Part shown: positions 42,768 to 51,263 of the stretch, in pieces
Layout of the letters: each line of letters begins with the position of its first letter
Position numbering within the stretch: the first letter of the stretch is position 1
Source: Streptomyces sp. MP131-18
GTDB lineage: Bacteria > Actinomycetota > Actinomycetes > Streptomycetales > Streptomycetaceae
NCBI RefSeq assembly: GCF_001984575.1
Contig: NZ_LZNS01000001.1
Coordinates: forward strand, 2,399,355-2,463,354
DNA length: 64,000 nt
Reading direction: 5' to 3'
Translations under genes and position numbers: made by a program
Notes under the pieces: generated by a model
Databases searched by the model: none
Seen by the model: only the letters and a program-made list of their open reading frames with translations
What the model was told of the DNA's origin: nothing

Positions 42768-44315
42768 TCACCGCGGGGCCCGGCCCGCGATGACCTCGGC
42801 GGCGGCCCGGCCGCAGACGCGGGCGGCGCCGTGGGTGGCGATGTGCAGAGCGCCGGACGGCGGCGCGTGCGGCACGCCCATCTCGACGACGACCGTGTCC
42901 GGACGGGCCGCGAGCAGCCGGGCGAGCGCGTCGGCCATCCAGGCGTGGCGGTGCACGTCGCGGACGACGGCGACGATGCGGCGCTCCCCCGCGGCGGCCA
43001 GGATCTCGGCCACGAACCCGTCGCCGCCGGCCCGTTCCGCCTCCTCGCGGGTGTGGCTGCCGGTGGCGGTGCCGGGCAGCAGCCCGGCCAGCTCGGGGCC
43101 GACACCCCACGGGGTGTGCTCGCCGACCGCGATGTTGGCCACGGGCGGGAACGAGGCGACGTAGGGCGGCGCCGCCAGCGGGACGAACGGGTCCGCGCCG
43201 TCGGGCCGGTGCAGGCGCAGCGCGCGGCGGGCGGCGGTCAGGCCGACCTCGCCTGCCGGGTCGGGCGCCCCGGCCCGCGCCGCGGCCCCCGCGGTCCAGT
43301 CGGCCAGCTCCCGCACGCGCGTGGCGGCGTCGTGCAAACGTTCCTCGGGCAGCTCGCCGCTGTGCACGGCCCGCACCAGGGCGTCGCGCAGGCGCAGCAC
43401 CTCGGCCTCGTCGGACGGGGTGCCGCCGATGCAGAGGGCGTCGGCGCCCGCGGCGATGGCGTGGACGCAGCCGCCGTCCAGGCCGTAGGCGCCGGCGACG
43501 GCCTTCATCTCGATGGCGTCGGTGAAGATCAGCCCGTCGTAGCCGAGACCGCCCTCGGCGGCCGGGGCGCGGAGCAGGCCGGTGAGGACGGCGGGGCTGA
43601 GCGTGGCGGGCCGGTCGGGGTCCAGGGCGGGCACGAGGATGTGGGCGCTCATCACGCAGCGGGTGCCGGCCGCGATGGCCGCTTTGAAGGGCGCGAGCTC
43701 CCGGGTGTGCAGCGTGTCGGAATCCAGGTCGATCAGCGGCATCGCGTGGTGGGAGTCGACGCTGGTGTTGCCGTGTCCGGGGAAGTGCTTCACGCAGGCG
43801 GCGACGCCCGCGCTCTGGAGCCCCTCCACGTAGGCGACGGTGTGCCGGGCGACCAGCTGCGGGTCGTCGCCGAAGGAGCGGACGCCGATGACCGGGTTGT
43901 CCGGGTCGGTGTTGACGTCCGCGGAGGGCGCCCAGTTGAGGTTGACGCCGCAGACGGCCAGGCGGCGGCCCAGCTCGGCGGCGACCTCGCGCGTCAGGGC
44001 GGTGTCGTCCACGCTGCCCAGGGCGTGGTTGCCGGGGAACGAGGAGCCCCCGTGCACTTCGAGGCGGGTGACGTCGCCGCCCTCCTCGTCGACGGAGACC
44101 AGCACGTCGGGCTTCGCGGCCCGCAACTGGGCGGTGAGGGCGGCCACTTGTTCCGGCGAGACGATGTTGCGGCCGAAGAGGCCGACGCCGGTCATGCCGT
44201 TGGCCAGCTGCCGCGGCAGCCAGTCGGGCAGGTCCGTGGTCCCGGCGAAGGTCGGCTGGAGAACGGCGAGCGCGTCGCGGGTGACGGTGTCGGAGTCGCG
44301 TACGGCAGTCGTCAT
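42768..44315 (-). CDS. dasD: GH3 beta-N-acetylhexosaminidase DasD
   Basis: The 515-residue GH3 enzyme contains VDEEGGDVTRL near the N-terminus and the NagZ-type motif VKHFPGHGNTSVDSHHAMP (His and Asp of the catalytic loop), which separates N-acetylhexosaminidases from GH3 glucosidases. The nucleophile region is LIFTDAIEMKAV. There is no signal peptide, so it should act inside the cell on imported N,N'-diacetylchitobiose. It follows dasC by 9 bp in the dasABCD order and is expected to be under DasR control. Confidence 0.85.
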   Translation of the reverse strand: MTTAVRDSDTVTRDALAVLQPTFAGTTDLPDWLPRQLANGMTGVGLFGRNIVSPEQVAALTAQLRAAKPDVLVSVDEEGGDVTRLEVHGGSSFPGNHALGSVDDTALTREVAAELGRRLAVCGVNLNWAPSADVNTDPDNPVIGVRSFGDDPQLVARHTVAYVEGLQSAGVAACVKHFPGHGNTSVDSHHAMPLIDLDSDTLHTRELAPFKAAIAAGTRCVMSAHILVPALDPDRPATLSPAVLTGLLRAPAAEGGLGYDGLIFTDAIEMKAVAGAYGLDGGCVHAIAAGADALCIGGTPSDEAEVLRLRDALVRAVHSGELPEERLHDAATRVRELADWTAGAAARAGAPDPAGEVGLTAARRALRLHRPDGADPFVPLAAPPYVASFPPVANIAVGEHTPWGVGPELAGLLPGTATGSHTREEAERAGGDGFVAEILAAAGERRIVAVVRDVHRHAWMADALARLLAARPDTVVVEMGVPHAPPSGALHIATHGAARVCGRAAAEVIAGRAPR

Positions 44316-44324
44316 GAGCGAGTG

Positions 44325-45137
44325 CTATCCCTTCACGGCACCCGCGGAGAGGCCGCCGGTGACCCGTCGCTGGAGCAGGATGAAGAGGATGAGGACCGGG
44401 ATGGTGAACATCGAGGAGGCGGCCATGGTCGCGCCCCAGTCGTTGCCGAAGTTGGTCTGGAACTGCGTCAGCCACAGCGGCAGCGTCGCGGCGTCCGGCG
44501 CCTTGTTCAGCACCAGGACCATGGCGTACTCGTTCCAGGCCGAGATGAAGCCGAACAGGGACGTCGCCATCAGGCCGGGGGCGAGCAGCGGGAAGATGAC
44601 GCGGAAGAACGCCTGGGTCCTGGTACAGCCGTCGATCATGGCGGACTCCTCCAGTTCCTTGGGCACCGCGGCGATGAAGCCGCGCAGTGTCCAGATGGTG
44701 AACGGGAGCGCCATGACGAAGTACACGAGCGTCAGGGTGCCGATGCTATTGAGCATTTCGAGGTCGCGGGCGTTGAGGTACACGACGATGATCAGGATTT
44801 CCCACGGCGCCATCTGCGCCATCATCACCGCGATGACCATGCCGCGGCGCCCGCGGAAGCGCATGCGCGCGATGGCGTAACTGGCCATCAGGGCCACGCC
44901 GAGCGCGAGAAGTACGGCGCCGATGGTGACGATGAAGCTGTTGCCGACGTACGTCCAGAACAGGTCGACGCCGGTCGCGGTGGAGTAGTGGTCGAAGGAG
45001 GGGGTGAAGAAGAACACCGGGTCCTTCGAGAGCACATCGGTATTGCTCTTGAAGGAGGTGGAGAACATCCAGTACACGGGGAAGAGGAACAGCACGACCA
45101 GCACCAGGGCCGTGCCGTTGAGCATGACCTTCCTCAT
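44325..45137 (-). CDS. dasC: Chitobiose ABC transporter permease DasC
   Basis: The 270-residue permease has six membrane segments (first at VMLNGTALVLVVLFLFPVYW). The EAA loop is ELEESAMIDGCTRTQAFFRVIFPLL, characteristic of the MalG type of carbohydrate transporters. Its ATG at 45137 overlaps the dasB stop (ATGA). In S. coelicolor DasABC imports N,N'-diacetylchitobiose and N-acetylglucosamine oligomers, energised by the unlinked MsiK ATPase; no ATPase gene is in this operon, which agrees. Confidence 0.92.
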   Translation of the reverse strand: MRKVMLNGTALVLVVLFLFPVYWMFSTSFKSNTDVLSKDPVFFFTPSFDHYSTATGVDLFWTYVGNSFIVTIGAVLLALGVALMASYAIARMRFRGRRGMVIAVMMAQMAPWEILIIVVYLNARDLEMLNSIGTLTLVYFVMALPFTIWTLRGFIAAVPKELEESAMIDGCTRTQAFFRVIFPLLAPGLMATSLFGFISAWNEYAMVLVLNKAPDAATLPLWLTQFQTNFGNDWGATMAASSMFTIPVLILFILLQRRVTGGLSAGAVKG

Positions 45138-46114
45138 GATTCCTCCTTCTCCTGCTTGAAGATCAGCCAGAAGTAGAACGACATGGCGACCAGCAGGATG
45201 ATCAGCGTGAGGACGGAGATCGCGGCCGCGGCGCCGTACTGGTTCTGGCCCATGCCCTCCATGTAGGCCATGACCGGCAGTGTTTCGGACTGGCGGTCGG
45301 GGCCGCCCTCGTTCATGGCGTAGATCTGGGTGAACGCCTTGAACACCCAGATGATCTCCAGGAAGGTCGTGATCAGGAAGAACGGCCGCATGATCGGGAC
45401 CAGGATGGACCAGAAGACGCGCCAGTCGGAGGCGCCGTCCATGCGGGCGGCCTCCCAGATCTCTCCGCTGACGGTGGTGAGCCCCGCGTAGAGGTTGAGC
45501 GCGACGAACGGCACCGACGCCCACACGATCAGCACGGTCACGATGGCCAGCGTCGAGGTGCCGCTGCCGAACCAGTTGTGCTGCTCGTAGCCGGAGAAGC
45601 CGAGGCTGCGCATCACCCAGTTCGCGACGCCGAACTGCTGGTCGAACAGCCACTGGAAGACGGTGGTGCTGGCGATGACGGGCATGGCCCAGGCCGCGAC
45701 GAGGCTGATGGACAGGAGCAGCCGCATCTTGGTGCCGAGTGCGTTGAGCAGCAGGCCGATCAGCGTGCCCAGGATCATGATCACCAGCACGTTGGCCGCC
45801 ATGAAGACGAACGTGCGGACGGCCGCGTCCCAGAAGCGCTCGTTCTCCAGAACGGCCCGGTAGTTGTCCAGGCCCGTCCACTCGGTGGTCCTGGAGATCA
45901 GCTGGCGGCGGCCGAACTCCTGGAAGGAGATGACGAGATTGCGGACGAGCGCGTAGCCGAGGACGGCGGCCAGGGCCAGTACGGCGGGGGCGAGCAGCAG
46001 GTACGGCAGCCAGCGCGCGGAACGCGGGCGGCGCGGCCGCGGCGGGGGCAGGCCGGCCGTGGAGGGGTCCGGACCCGGTACCCGGGGCGGGGCGTCCTCG
46101 ATATGCACGGTCAT
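45134..46114 (-). CDS. dasB: Chitobiose ABC transporter permease DasB
   Basis: The 326-residue permease is MalF-like. After a Pro/Arg-rich cytoplasmic tail of about 35 residues it has six membrane segments (ARWLPYLLLAPAVLALAAVLGYALV first). The ATPase-coupling loop is GEIWEAARMDGASDWRVFWSILVPIMRP. It pairs with DasC to form the membrane channel. The gene lies about 130 bp downstream of dasA behind a strong hairpin, so it is probably expressed at a lower level than the binding protein. Confidence 0.92.
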   Translation of the reverse strand: MTVHIEDAPPRVPGPDPSTAGLPPPRPRRPRSARWLPYLLLAPAVLALAAVLGYALVRNLVISFQEFGRRQLISRTTEWTGLDNYRAVLENERFWDAAVRTFVFMAANVLVIMILGTLIGLLLNALGTKMRLLLSISLVAAWAMPVIASTTVFQWLFDQQFGVANWVMRSLGFSGYEQHNWFGSGTSTLAIVTVLIVWASVPFVALNLYAGLTTVSGEIWEAARMDGASDWRVFWSILVPIMRPFFLITTFLEIIWVFKAFTQIYAMNEGGPDRQSETLPVMAYMEGMGQNQYGAAAAISVLTLIILLVAMSFYFWLIFKQEKEES

Positions 46115-46200
46115 GCGTGGTATCCCTCGTCTTCCTCGGTCTTCCCTCGGTTCCCCTCCGTCCCGGCACCGCCGCCCGAACGGCCGGGACGGGGTCTTGA

Positions 46201-46230
46201 GGGGTGCCGCCGGCGGGCCGGCGGCACCCC
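46201..46230 (-). terminator. Intercistronic hairpin between dasA and dasB
   Basis: A perfect 13-bp stem (ggggtgccgccgg with its complement) with a four-base loop lies 12 bp after the dasA stop codon. It likely acts as a partial terminator or mRNA stabiliser that raises dasA over dasBC, a usual pattern in sugar ABC operons. Confidence 0.65.
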
Positions 46231-46241
46231 GGTGTCACGTG

Positions 46242-47501
46242 CTACTCGCGGTTGATCCGGGTGGTGATCTCCGCGTCGGCCTCCTCGGCGGCGGTCTGGT
46301 AGTCGTCGCCGTTGAGTGCCTTGGTCATCAGTTCCTTGATGGGGTTGGGCTCGGTCTCCACGTTCGCCCAACCGGTGGTGAGGGGCGGCAGGAAGCCGAC
46401 GTCCGCGGAGGCCACCATCGCCTCGGCGAAGCTGCCCGGCTCCGGCTCGGCCGTGACGTCGGTGCGGTTGGGCACGACGCCGTCGCCGTTGGCGTCGACG
46501 AACTTCTGCGCGTATTCCTGCGAGGTGGCCAGGCGGAGGAACTCCATGGCCAGGTCCGGGTTTCCGGCCCGCTCGGAGACGGCCAGGTTGGAGCCGCCGA
46601 GGAAGACGTTGCCCAACTGGTCGGCGGTCTTGCCCGGCACCGGGAAGTAGCCGAAGTCGGCCTCGCCGCCGGCCTCCTCGATGGCGGCGATGGCGCCCGC
46701 GGCCTCCCAGCCGAGGCCGATCCAGGAGCCGATCTCCTGGTTGGGCACGATGTCGACGGACTGCTGCGGCTCGGCCTCGTCGATGTCGGCCGGCGCCTCG
46801 GAGAAGGACTGGAGCGTGCGGTAGAACTCCATGCCCGCCTCGCCCTCGGGCGTGGCCAGCGAACCGGCCCACTCCTCGCCGTCCTCGACGGCGAACGCGC
46901 CGCCCTCGTCGGCGACGAAGCCACCCATCACGTAGTAGCTCTGGCCGGGCAGGTAGATGGGCTGGGCCTCGGTGTTCTCGTCGATCAGCTCCAGCGCCTC
47001 GACCCACTCGTCCCGTGTGGTGGGCACCTCGGCGCCGGCGTCCGCCCAGACGCTCTGGTCGTAAATGACCACCCGGTTGGCGCCGTACCAGGGCACGGCG
47101 TACAGCGTGCCGTCGACCTCGGCGGAGGCCAGCATGTTTTCCGACCAGGGCTCGTCCGCCAGGTCGCTCAGGTCGGCGAGGCCACCGGTGTTGGCGTAGC
47201 CGACGGTCTGGGTGTTGCCGAGCTCCAGCACGTCGACGGTGCCGTCCTCGGACAGGGCCGTGGTCAGCCGGTCCTGGATGCCGTCCCACTGCTGGATCTC
47301 GACATTGACCTGGACGTCGTGCTCCTCCTCGAACGCCGCGGTCAGCTCGTCGACCCACGGCTCCGGAGCGGAACCGTCCATGAGCCAGACGGTGATGGAA
47401 TCGGCGTCGCCGCCGTCCCCCCCACTGCCGTCGTCGCCGCAGGCGGCCAAGGCGGCCGTCAGGGCCGTCACACCGACGGCAGCGATCAGCTTGCGCTTCA
47501 C
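46242..47501 (-). CDS. dasA: Chitobiose-binding lipoprotein DasA
   Basis: The 419-residue lipoprotein has signal MKRKLIAAVGVTALTAALAAC with lipobox LAAC, then a family 1 solute-binding domain (DSITVWLMDGSAPEPWVDEL, QQWDGIQDRL, LELGNTQTVGYANTGGLADLS, PWYGANRVVIYDQSVW). These match DasA, the N,N'-diacetylchitobiose-binding protein. It is the promoter-proximal gene of the das operon and diverges from dasR, with three DasR-box-like sequences between them. The ATG at 47501 follows GAGGAGGGTGACG. Confidence 0.92.
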   Translation of the reverse strand: MKRKLIAAVGVTALTAALAACGDDGSGGDGGDADSITVWLMDGSAPEPWVDELTAAFEEEHDVQVNVEIQQWDGIQDRLTTALSEDGTVDVLELGNTQTVGYANTGGLADLSDLADEPWSENMLASAEVDGTLYAVPWYGANRVVIYDQSVWADAGAEVPTTRDEWVEALELIDENTEAQPIYLPGQSYYVMGGFVADEGGAFAVEDGEEWAGSLATPEGEAGMEFYRTLQSFSEAPADIDEAEPQQSVDIVPNQEIGSWIGLGWEAAGAIAAIEEAGGEADFGYFPVPGKTADQLGNVFLGGSNLAVSERAGNPDLAMEFLRLATSQEYAQKFVDANGDGVVPNRTDVTAEPEPGSFAEAMVASADVGFLPPLTTGWANVETEPNPIKELMTKALNGDDYQTAAEEADAEITTRINRE

Positions 47502-47563
47502 GTCACCCTCCTCAAAAAAGAGCCGGACCCCCCACTCTGTGGCCTGGGGACGACCGTTACGTT

Positions 47564-47617
47564 AGTGGTGTAGACAAGAGGTGTAGACCAGTTGCACGGA
47601 GCCTGGACTAGACCACG
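47564..47617. promoter_or_regulatory. Three tandem DasR boxes (dre) in the dasA-dasR gap
   Basis: The DasR consensus A-n-T-G-G-T-C-T-A-G-A-C-C-A-n-T fits three adjacent 16-mers: agtggtgtagacaaga (47564-47579, 11 of 14 fixed positions), agaggtgtagaccagt (47577-47592, 12 of 14) and cctggactagaccacg (47602-47617, 11 of 14). The first two overlap by three bases. They lie 63-116 bp upstream of dasA and just upstream of dasR, so the regulator can control both. GlcN-6-P or related phosphosugars relieve DasR in S. coelicolor. Confidence 0.75.
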
Positions 47618-47738
47618 CCGGGGTGTCAAGGGCCCACGAGCGGCAGCCGCTGTCCGTTACCGGACCGACATCTGCCCGGGGGCACCGCGGTTGTCGGGCC
47701 CGTGTCACGATGTCAGCTGCGATGTGTCGGAGGAGCCG

Positions 47739-48593
47739 GTGACGGCAGAACAGAACGAGTCGGGAAGGCGTGCCATGGCCAGGGACGGTGGAGTGACCGC
47801 AGGCGCCGCCGGCCCCGCGGGCGCCACTTCCCCCGCCACAGGCCCGGACGGCACCGACCGTACCCGCACTGCCCGTGTCCCTAAGTACTACCGCCTCAAG
47901 CGCCATCTGCAACAGATGACGGAGACTCTTCCTCCCGGCACCCCCGTGCCGCCGGAGCGCTCCCTCGCCAGTGAGTTCGACACCTCGCGCACCACGGTGC
48001 GTCAGGCGCTCCAGGAGCTGGTCGTCGAGGGCCGCCTCGAACGCATCCAGGGCAAGGGCACGTTCGTCGCCAAGCCGAAGGTCTCCCAGGCCCTCCAACT
48101 GACCTCCTACACCGAGGATATGCGGGCCCAGGGCCTGGAGCCGACCTCCCAGTTGCTGGAGATCGGCTACATCACCGCGGACGAACGGCTCAGCCGCCTG
48201 CTCGACCTGCCCGAGGGCGGCCGGGTGCTGCGCATCGAGCGGCTGCGCCTGGCCAGCGGCGAACCGATGGCGATAGAGACCACGCACCTGTCCCAGGAGC
48301 GCTTCCCCGCGCTGCGGCGCAGCCTGGTCCGCTACACATCGCTGTACACGGCCCTGGCCGAGGTCTACGACGTGCACCTGGCGCACGCCGAGGAGACCAT
48401 CGAGACCTCGCTGGCCAACCCCCGCGAGGCGGGCCTGCTCGGCACGGACGTCGGCCTTCCGATGCTGATGCTGTCGCGCCACTCGCGCGACAGCGGGGGC
48501 GAGCCCGTGGAGTGGGTCAGGTCGGTCTACCGGGGCGACCGTTATAAGTTCGTGGCCAATCTGGAACGTCCGCACCCCTCCGCGCCCCGCTGA
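47739..48593 (+). CDS. dasR: GntR/HutC-family N-acetylglucosamine regulator DasR
   Basis: The 284-residue protein has the GntR winged helix at about 45-115 ([53 protein letters not shown]) and a HutC/UTRA effector domain ([57 protein letters not shown]). These are almost the DasR sequence I remember. The start GTG 47739 follows GGAGGAG; it gives an N-terminal Ala/Gly/Thr-rich extension of about 30 residues longer than in S. coelicolor. It diverges from dasA and controls the operon through the boxes at 47564-47617. Confidence 0.9.
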   Translation: MTAEQNESGRRAMARDGGVTAGAAGPAGATSPATGPDGTDRTRTARVPKYYRLKRHLQQMTETLPPGTPVPPERSLASEFDTSRTTVRQALQELVVEGRLERIQGKGTFVAKPKVSQALQLTSYTEDMRAQGLEPTSQLLEIGYITADERLSRLLDLPEGGRVLRIERLRLASGEPMAIETTHLSQERFPALRRSLVRYTSLYTALAEVYDVHLAHAEETIETSLANPREAGLLGTDVGLPMLMLSRHSRDSGGEPVEWVRSVYRGDRYKFVANLERPHPSAPR

Positions 48594-48704
48594 GGGGCCC
48601 GGTTCCCCGCCGATGACCGCGGACCGTGTCCGCCCCATGGTCTTCCAGCCGCTCCTGGCCTAGATTCCGGCGAGTCAGCGAGTGATCACCGGCGGGAGGA
48701 CATC

Positions 48705-50924
48705 GTGCAATCCCCACCACGAGCACGTCAGGGGCGGCAGGTACACCCACGTTCCATCGTCGTCTGGACGGCCGTCGCCGTCGTCGGCGGGGTCGGCTGG
48801 GCCATGCTGGCGCTGTCCCGCGGCGAGGAGGTCTCCGCCGCGTGGATGGTCGCCGCGGCCCTCGGCTCGTACGCCATCGCGTACCGCTTCTACGCCCGTT
48901 ACATCGCCACCCGGGTCCTGCGGACCGACCACACCAGGGCCACGCCCGCGGAACGGCTCGCCGACGGTCTCGACTACCACCCGACCGACCGTCGGGTGCT
49001 GCTCGGCCACCACTTCGCGGGCATCTCCGGCGCCGGGCCGCTCGTCGGCCCGGTGCTGGCCGCGCAGATGGGGTACCTGCCGGGCACCATCTGGATCATC
49101 GTCGGCGTGATCTTCGCGGGCGCCGTCCAGGACATGGTTGTGCTCTTCTTCTCCACCCGCAGGGACGGCAAGAGCCTCGGCCAGATCGCCCGCGAGGAGA
49201 TCGGCCCGGTCGGCGGCACCGCCGCGGTCCTGGCCATCTTCGCCATCATGATCATCCTGCTGGCGGTGCTGGCCCTGGTGGTGGTCAACGCGCTGGCGGA
49301 GTCGCCCTGGGGCGCGTTCTCGGTCGGCATGACCATCCCCATCGCCCTGTTCATGGGCATCTACCTCCGCTTCCTGCGCCCCGGCCGCGTCGCCGAGGTC
49401 ACCGTGATCGGCATCGCGCTGCTGCTGTTCGTCATCGCGGCCGGCCGCTGGGTCGCCAACTCCAGCTGGGCCGAGGCGTTCACGCTGGACCCGAGCACGC
49501 TGGTCATCTGGCTGGTGCTCTACGGCTTCGCCGCCTCCGTGGTGCCGGTGTGGCTGCTGCTCGTGCCGCGCGACTACCTGTCGACGTTCATGAAGATCGG
49601 CACCATCGCCCTGCTCGCCGTCGCCATCGTCGTCACCCTGCCGGGGCTGCAGATGGAGGCGGTCACCGACTTCGCGTCCAACGGCGAAGGGCCGGTGTTC
49701 GCCGGGTCGATGTTCCCGTTCGTCTTCATCACCATCGCCTGCGGCGCGGTCTCCGGCTTCCACGCGCTGATCTCCTCCGGGACCACGCCGAAGATGATCC
49801 AGAAGGAGACGCAGGTCCGCAGCATCGGCTACGGCGCGATGCTCATGGAGTCCTCGGTCGCGGTCATGGCCATCACCGCCGCCTGCGTCCTCGACCCCGG
49901 CGTGTACTTCGCGATGAACGCGCCGCCCGCCGTCATCGGCGACACCCTCCAGTCCGCCTCGGACACCATCTCCTCCTGGGGCTTCATGCTGACCCCCGAG
50001 CAGCTCGCCGAAGCGGCGGAGTCCGTCGAGGAGGAGTCGCTGCTGTCCAGAACCGGCGGGGCGCCGACGCTGGCCCTCGGCCTCGCGGGCATCCTCGCCG
50101 ACATCATCGGCGGCGACAGCATGATGAGCTTCTGGTACCACTTCGCGATCATGTTCGAGGCGCTGTTCATCCTCACCGCCATAGACGCGGGAACGCGCGT
50201 CGGCCGGTTCATCCTCCAGGACGCCCTCGGCAGCATTCCGGGGCTCGGCCGTCTGCGTTCCAACACCTGGCTGCCCGGCGTCTGGCTCACCAGCGCGATC
50301 GTCGTCGGACTGTGGGGCTGGCTGCTGTGGGTCGGCGTCAACGACCCGCTCGGCGGCATCAACACGCTGTATCCGATCTTCGGCATCTCCAACCAGCTCC
50401 TCGGCGCCGTGGCCCTGGGCATCTGCACTCTGCTGCTGATCAAGGCGGGGCGGCTCAAATACGCCTGGGTGACCTTCGTGCCGTTCGCCTGGGTGTCCCT
50501 GGTCACGCTCACCGCCAGCTGGCAGAAAGTCTTCTCCGGCGACCCGGCCGTCGGCTTCCTCGCCCGCCGCGACCAGTACCAGGACGGCATCGACGCGGGA
50601 CAGCTGCTGCCGGGCGCCGCCGACATGGACGACATGCGGACCATCGTCAACAACGCGACCGTCGACGCGGTGATCTCCGCCGCGCTCGCGCTGCTCGTCC
50701 TCGTCGTGTTCGCCGACGCGCTGCGCGTGTGCCTGAAGGCCATCCGCACCCCGGCCTCCGTCACGCTGAAGGAGGCGCCGTACCAGGAGTCGAAGATGAT
50801 CGCCCCGGCCGGACTCGTCGCCACCAAGGAGGAACGCGCCGAACTCGCCGCGGCCGGGCTCGGCCCCGGCGGTGGCATCCCCGAACAGGCCGCGGGCGAC
50901 CGCGCCCCCGAGGCCCGCACATGA
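48705..50924 (+). CDS. cstA: CstA-family peptide/pyruvate transporter
   Basis: The 739-residue membrane protein has some eighteen hydrophobic segments. Conserved CstA features are ADGLDYHPTDRRVLLGHHFAGISGAGPLVGPVLAAQMGYLPG near the start, SSGTTPKMIQKETQVRSIGYGAMLMES in the middle and ALFILTAIDAGTRVGRFILQD later. CstA-type proteins carry peptides or pyruvate under carbon limitation. The start is GTG 48705 after GGGAGGA. It overlaps a small YbdD-like gene, its usual partner. The variable C-terminal tail is cytoplasmic. Confidence 0.9.
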   Translation: MQSPPRARQGRQVHPRSIVVWTAVAVVGGVGWAMLALSRGEEVSAAWMVAAALGSYAIAYRFYARYIATRVLRTDHTRATPAERLADGLDYHPTDRRVLLGHHFAGISGAGPLVGPVLAAQMGYLPGTIWIIVGVIFAGAVQDMVVLFFSTRRDGKSLGQIAREEIGPVGGTAAVLAIFAIMIILLAVLALVVVNALAESPWGAFSVGMTIPIALFMGIYLRFLRPGRVAEVTVIGIALLLFVIAAGRWVANSSWAEAFTLDPSTLVIWLVLYGFAASVVPVWLLLVPRDYLSTFMKIGTIALLAVAIVVTLPGLQMEAVTDFASNGEGPVFAGSMFPFVFITIACGAVSGFHALISSGTTPKMIQKETQVRSIGYGAMLMESSVAVMAITAACVLDPGVYFAMNAPPAVIGDTLQSASDTISSWGFMLTPEQLAEAAESVEEESLLSRTGGAPTLALGLAGILADIIGGDSMMSFWYHFAIMFEALFILTAIDAGTRVGRFILQDALGSIPGLGRLRSNTWLPGVWLTSAIVVGLWGWLLWVGVNDPLGGINTLYPIFGISNQLLGAVALGICTLLLIKAGRLKYAWVTFVPFAWVSLVTLTASWQKVFSGDPAVGFLARRDQYQDGIDAGQLLPGAADMDDMRTIVNNATVDAVISAALALLVLVVFADALRVCLKAIRTPASVTLKEAPYQESKMIAPAGLVATKEERAELAAAGLGPGGGIPEQAAGDRAPEART

Positions 50925-51136
50925 GCCGCCTCGTCACGGCCCCGCGCCGCGCCGCGGCCTGGGTGCGCTGGTACGTCACCGAGTTCACCGGCGAGACCGC
51001 CTACGAGCGCCACGTCGCCTGGCTCGCGCGGCACGACCCCGGCGCACCGGTGCCCACCCGCCGCGAGTTCGAACGGCGCCGCACCGACGCGCGCTACGCC
51101 GACCCGCGCAACGGTCACCACCGCGGCTGCTGCTGA
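50921..51136 (+). CDS. YbdD/YjiX-family small protein (CstA partner)
   Basis: The 71-residue protein contains YERHVAWLARHDPGAPVPTRREFERRRTDARYADPRNGHHRGCC, the conserved core of the YbdD/YjiX family, whose members are encoded next to cstA-type transporters and often required for their activity. The Cys-Cys tail and the central basic helix are typical. Its ATG overlaps the cstA stop (ATGA), so the two are translated together. A long GC palindrome follows. Confidence 0.85.
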   Translation: MSRLVTAPRRAAAWVRWYVTEFTGETAYERHVAWLARHDPGAPVPTRREFERRRTDARYADPRNGHHRGCC

Positions 51137-51144
51137 CCCGCGCC

Positions 51145-51168
51145 GGGCCGGGCCGCGCGGCCCGGCCC
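51145..51168 (+). terminator. Hairpin after cstA-ybdD
   Basis: A perfect 24-bp palindrome (gggccgggccgc with its complement) starts nine bases after the ybdD-like stop codon. Its position suggests a terminator; the flanking sequence is also GC-palindromic and no T-run is present. Confidence 0.6.
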
Positions 51169-51263
51169 GGCCCGCCGGGCCCGGTCGCGCGGCCCCCGGC
51201 TGCCCGCGCCCCCCGGCGTTCTCGTACCGTTCTTCGATGACCAGGCGGGCGTGGAGGAGAACG

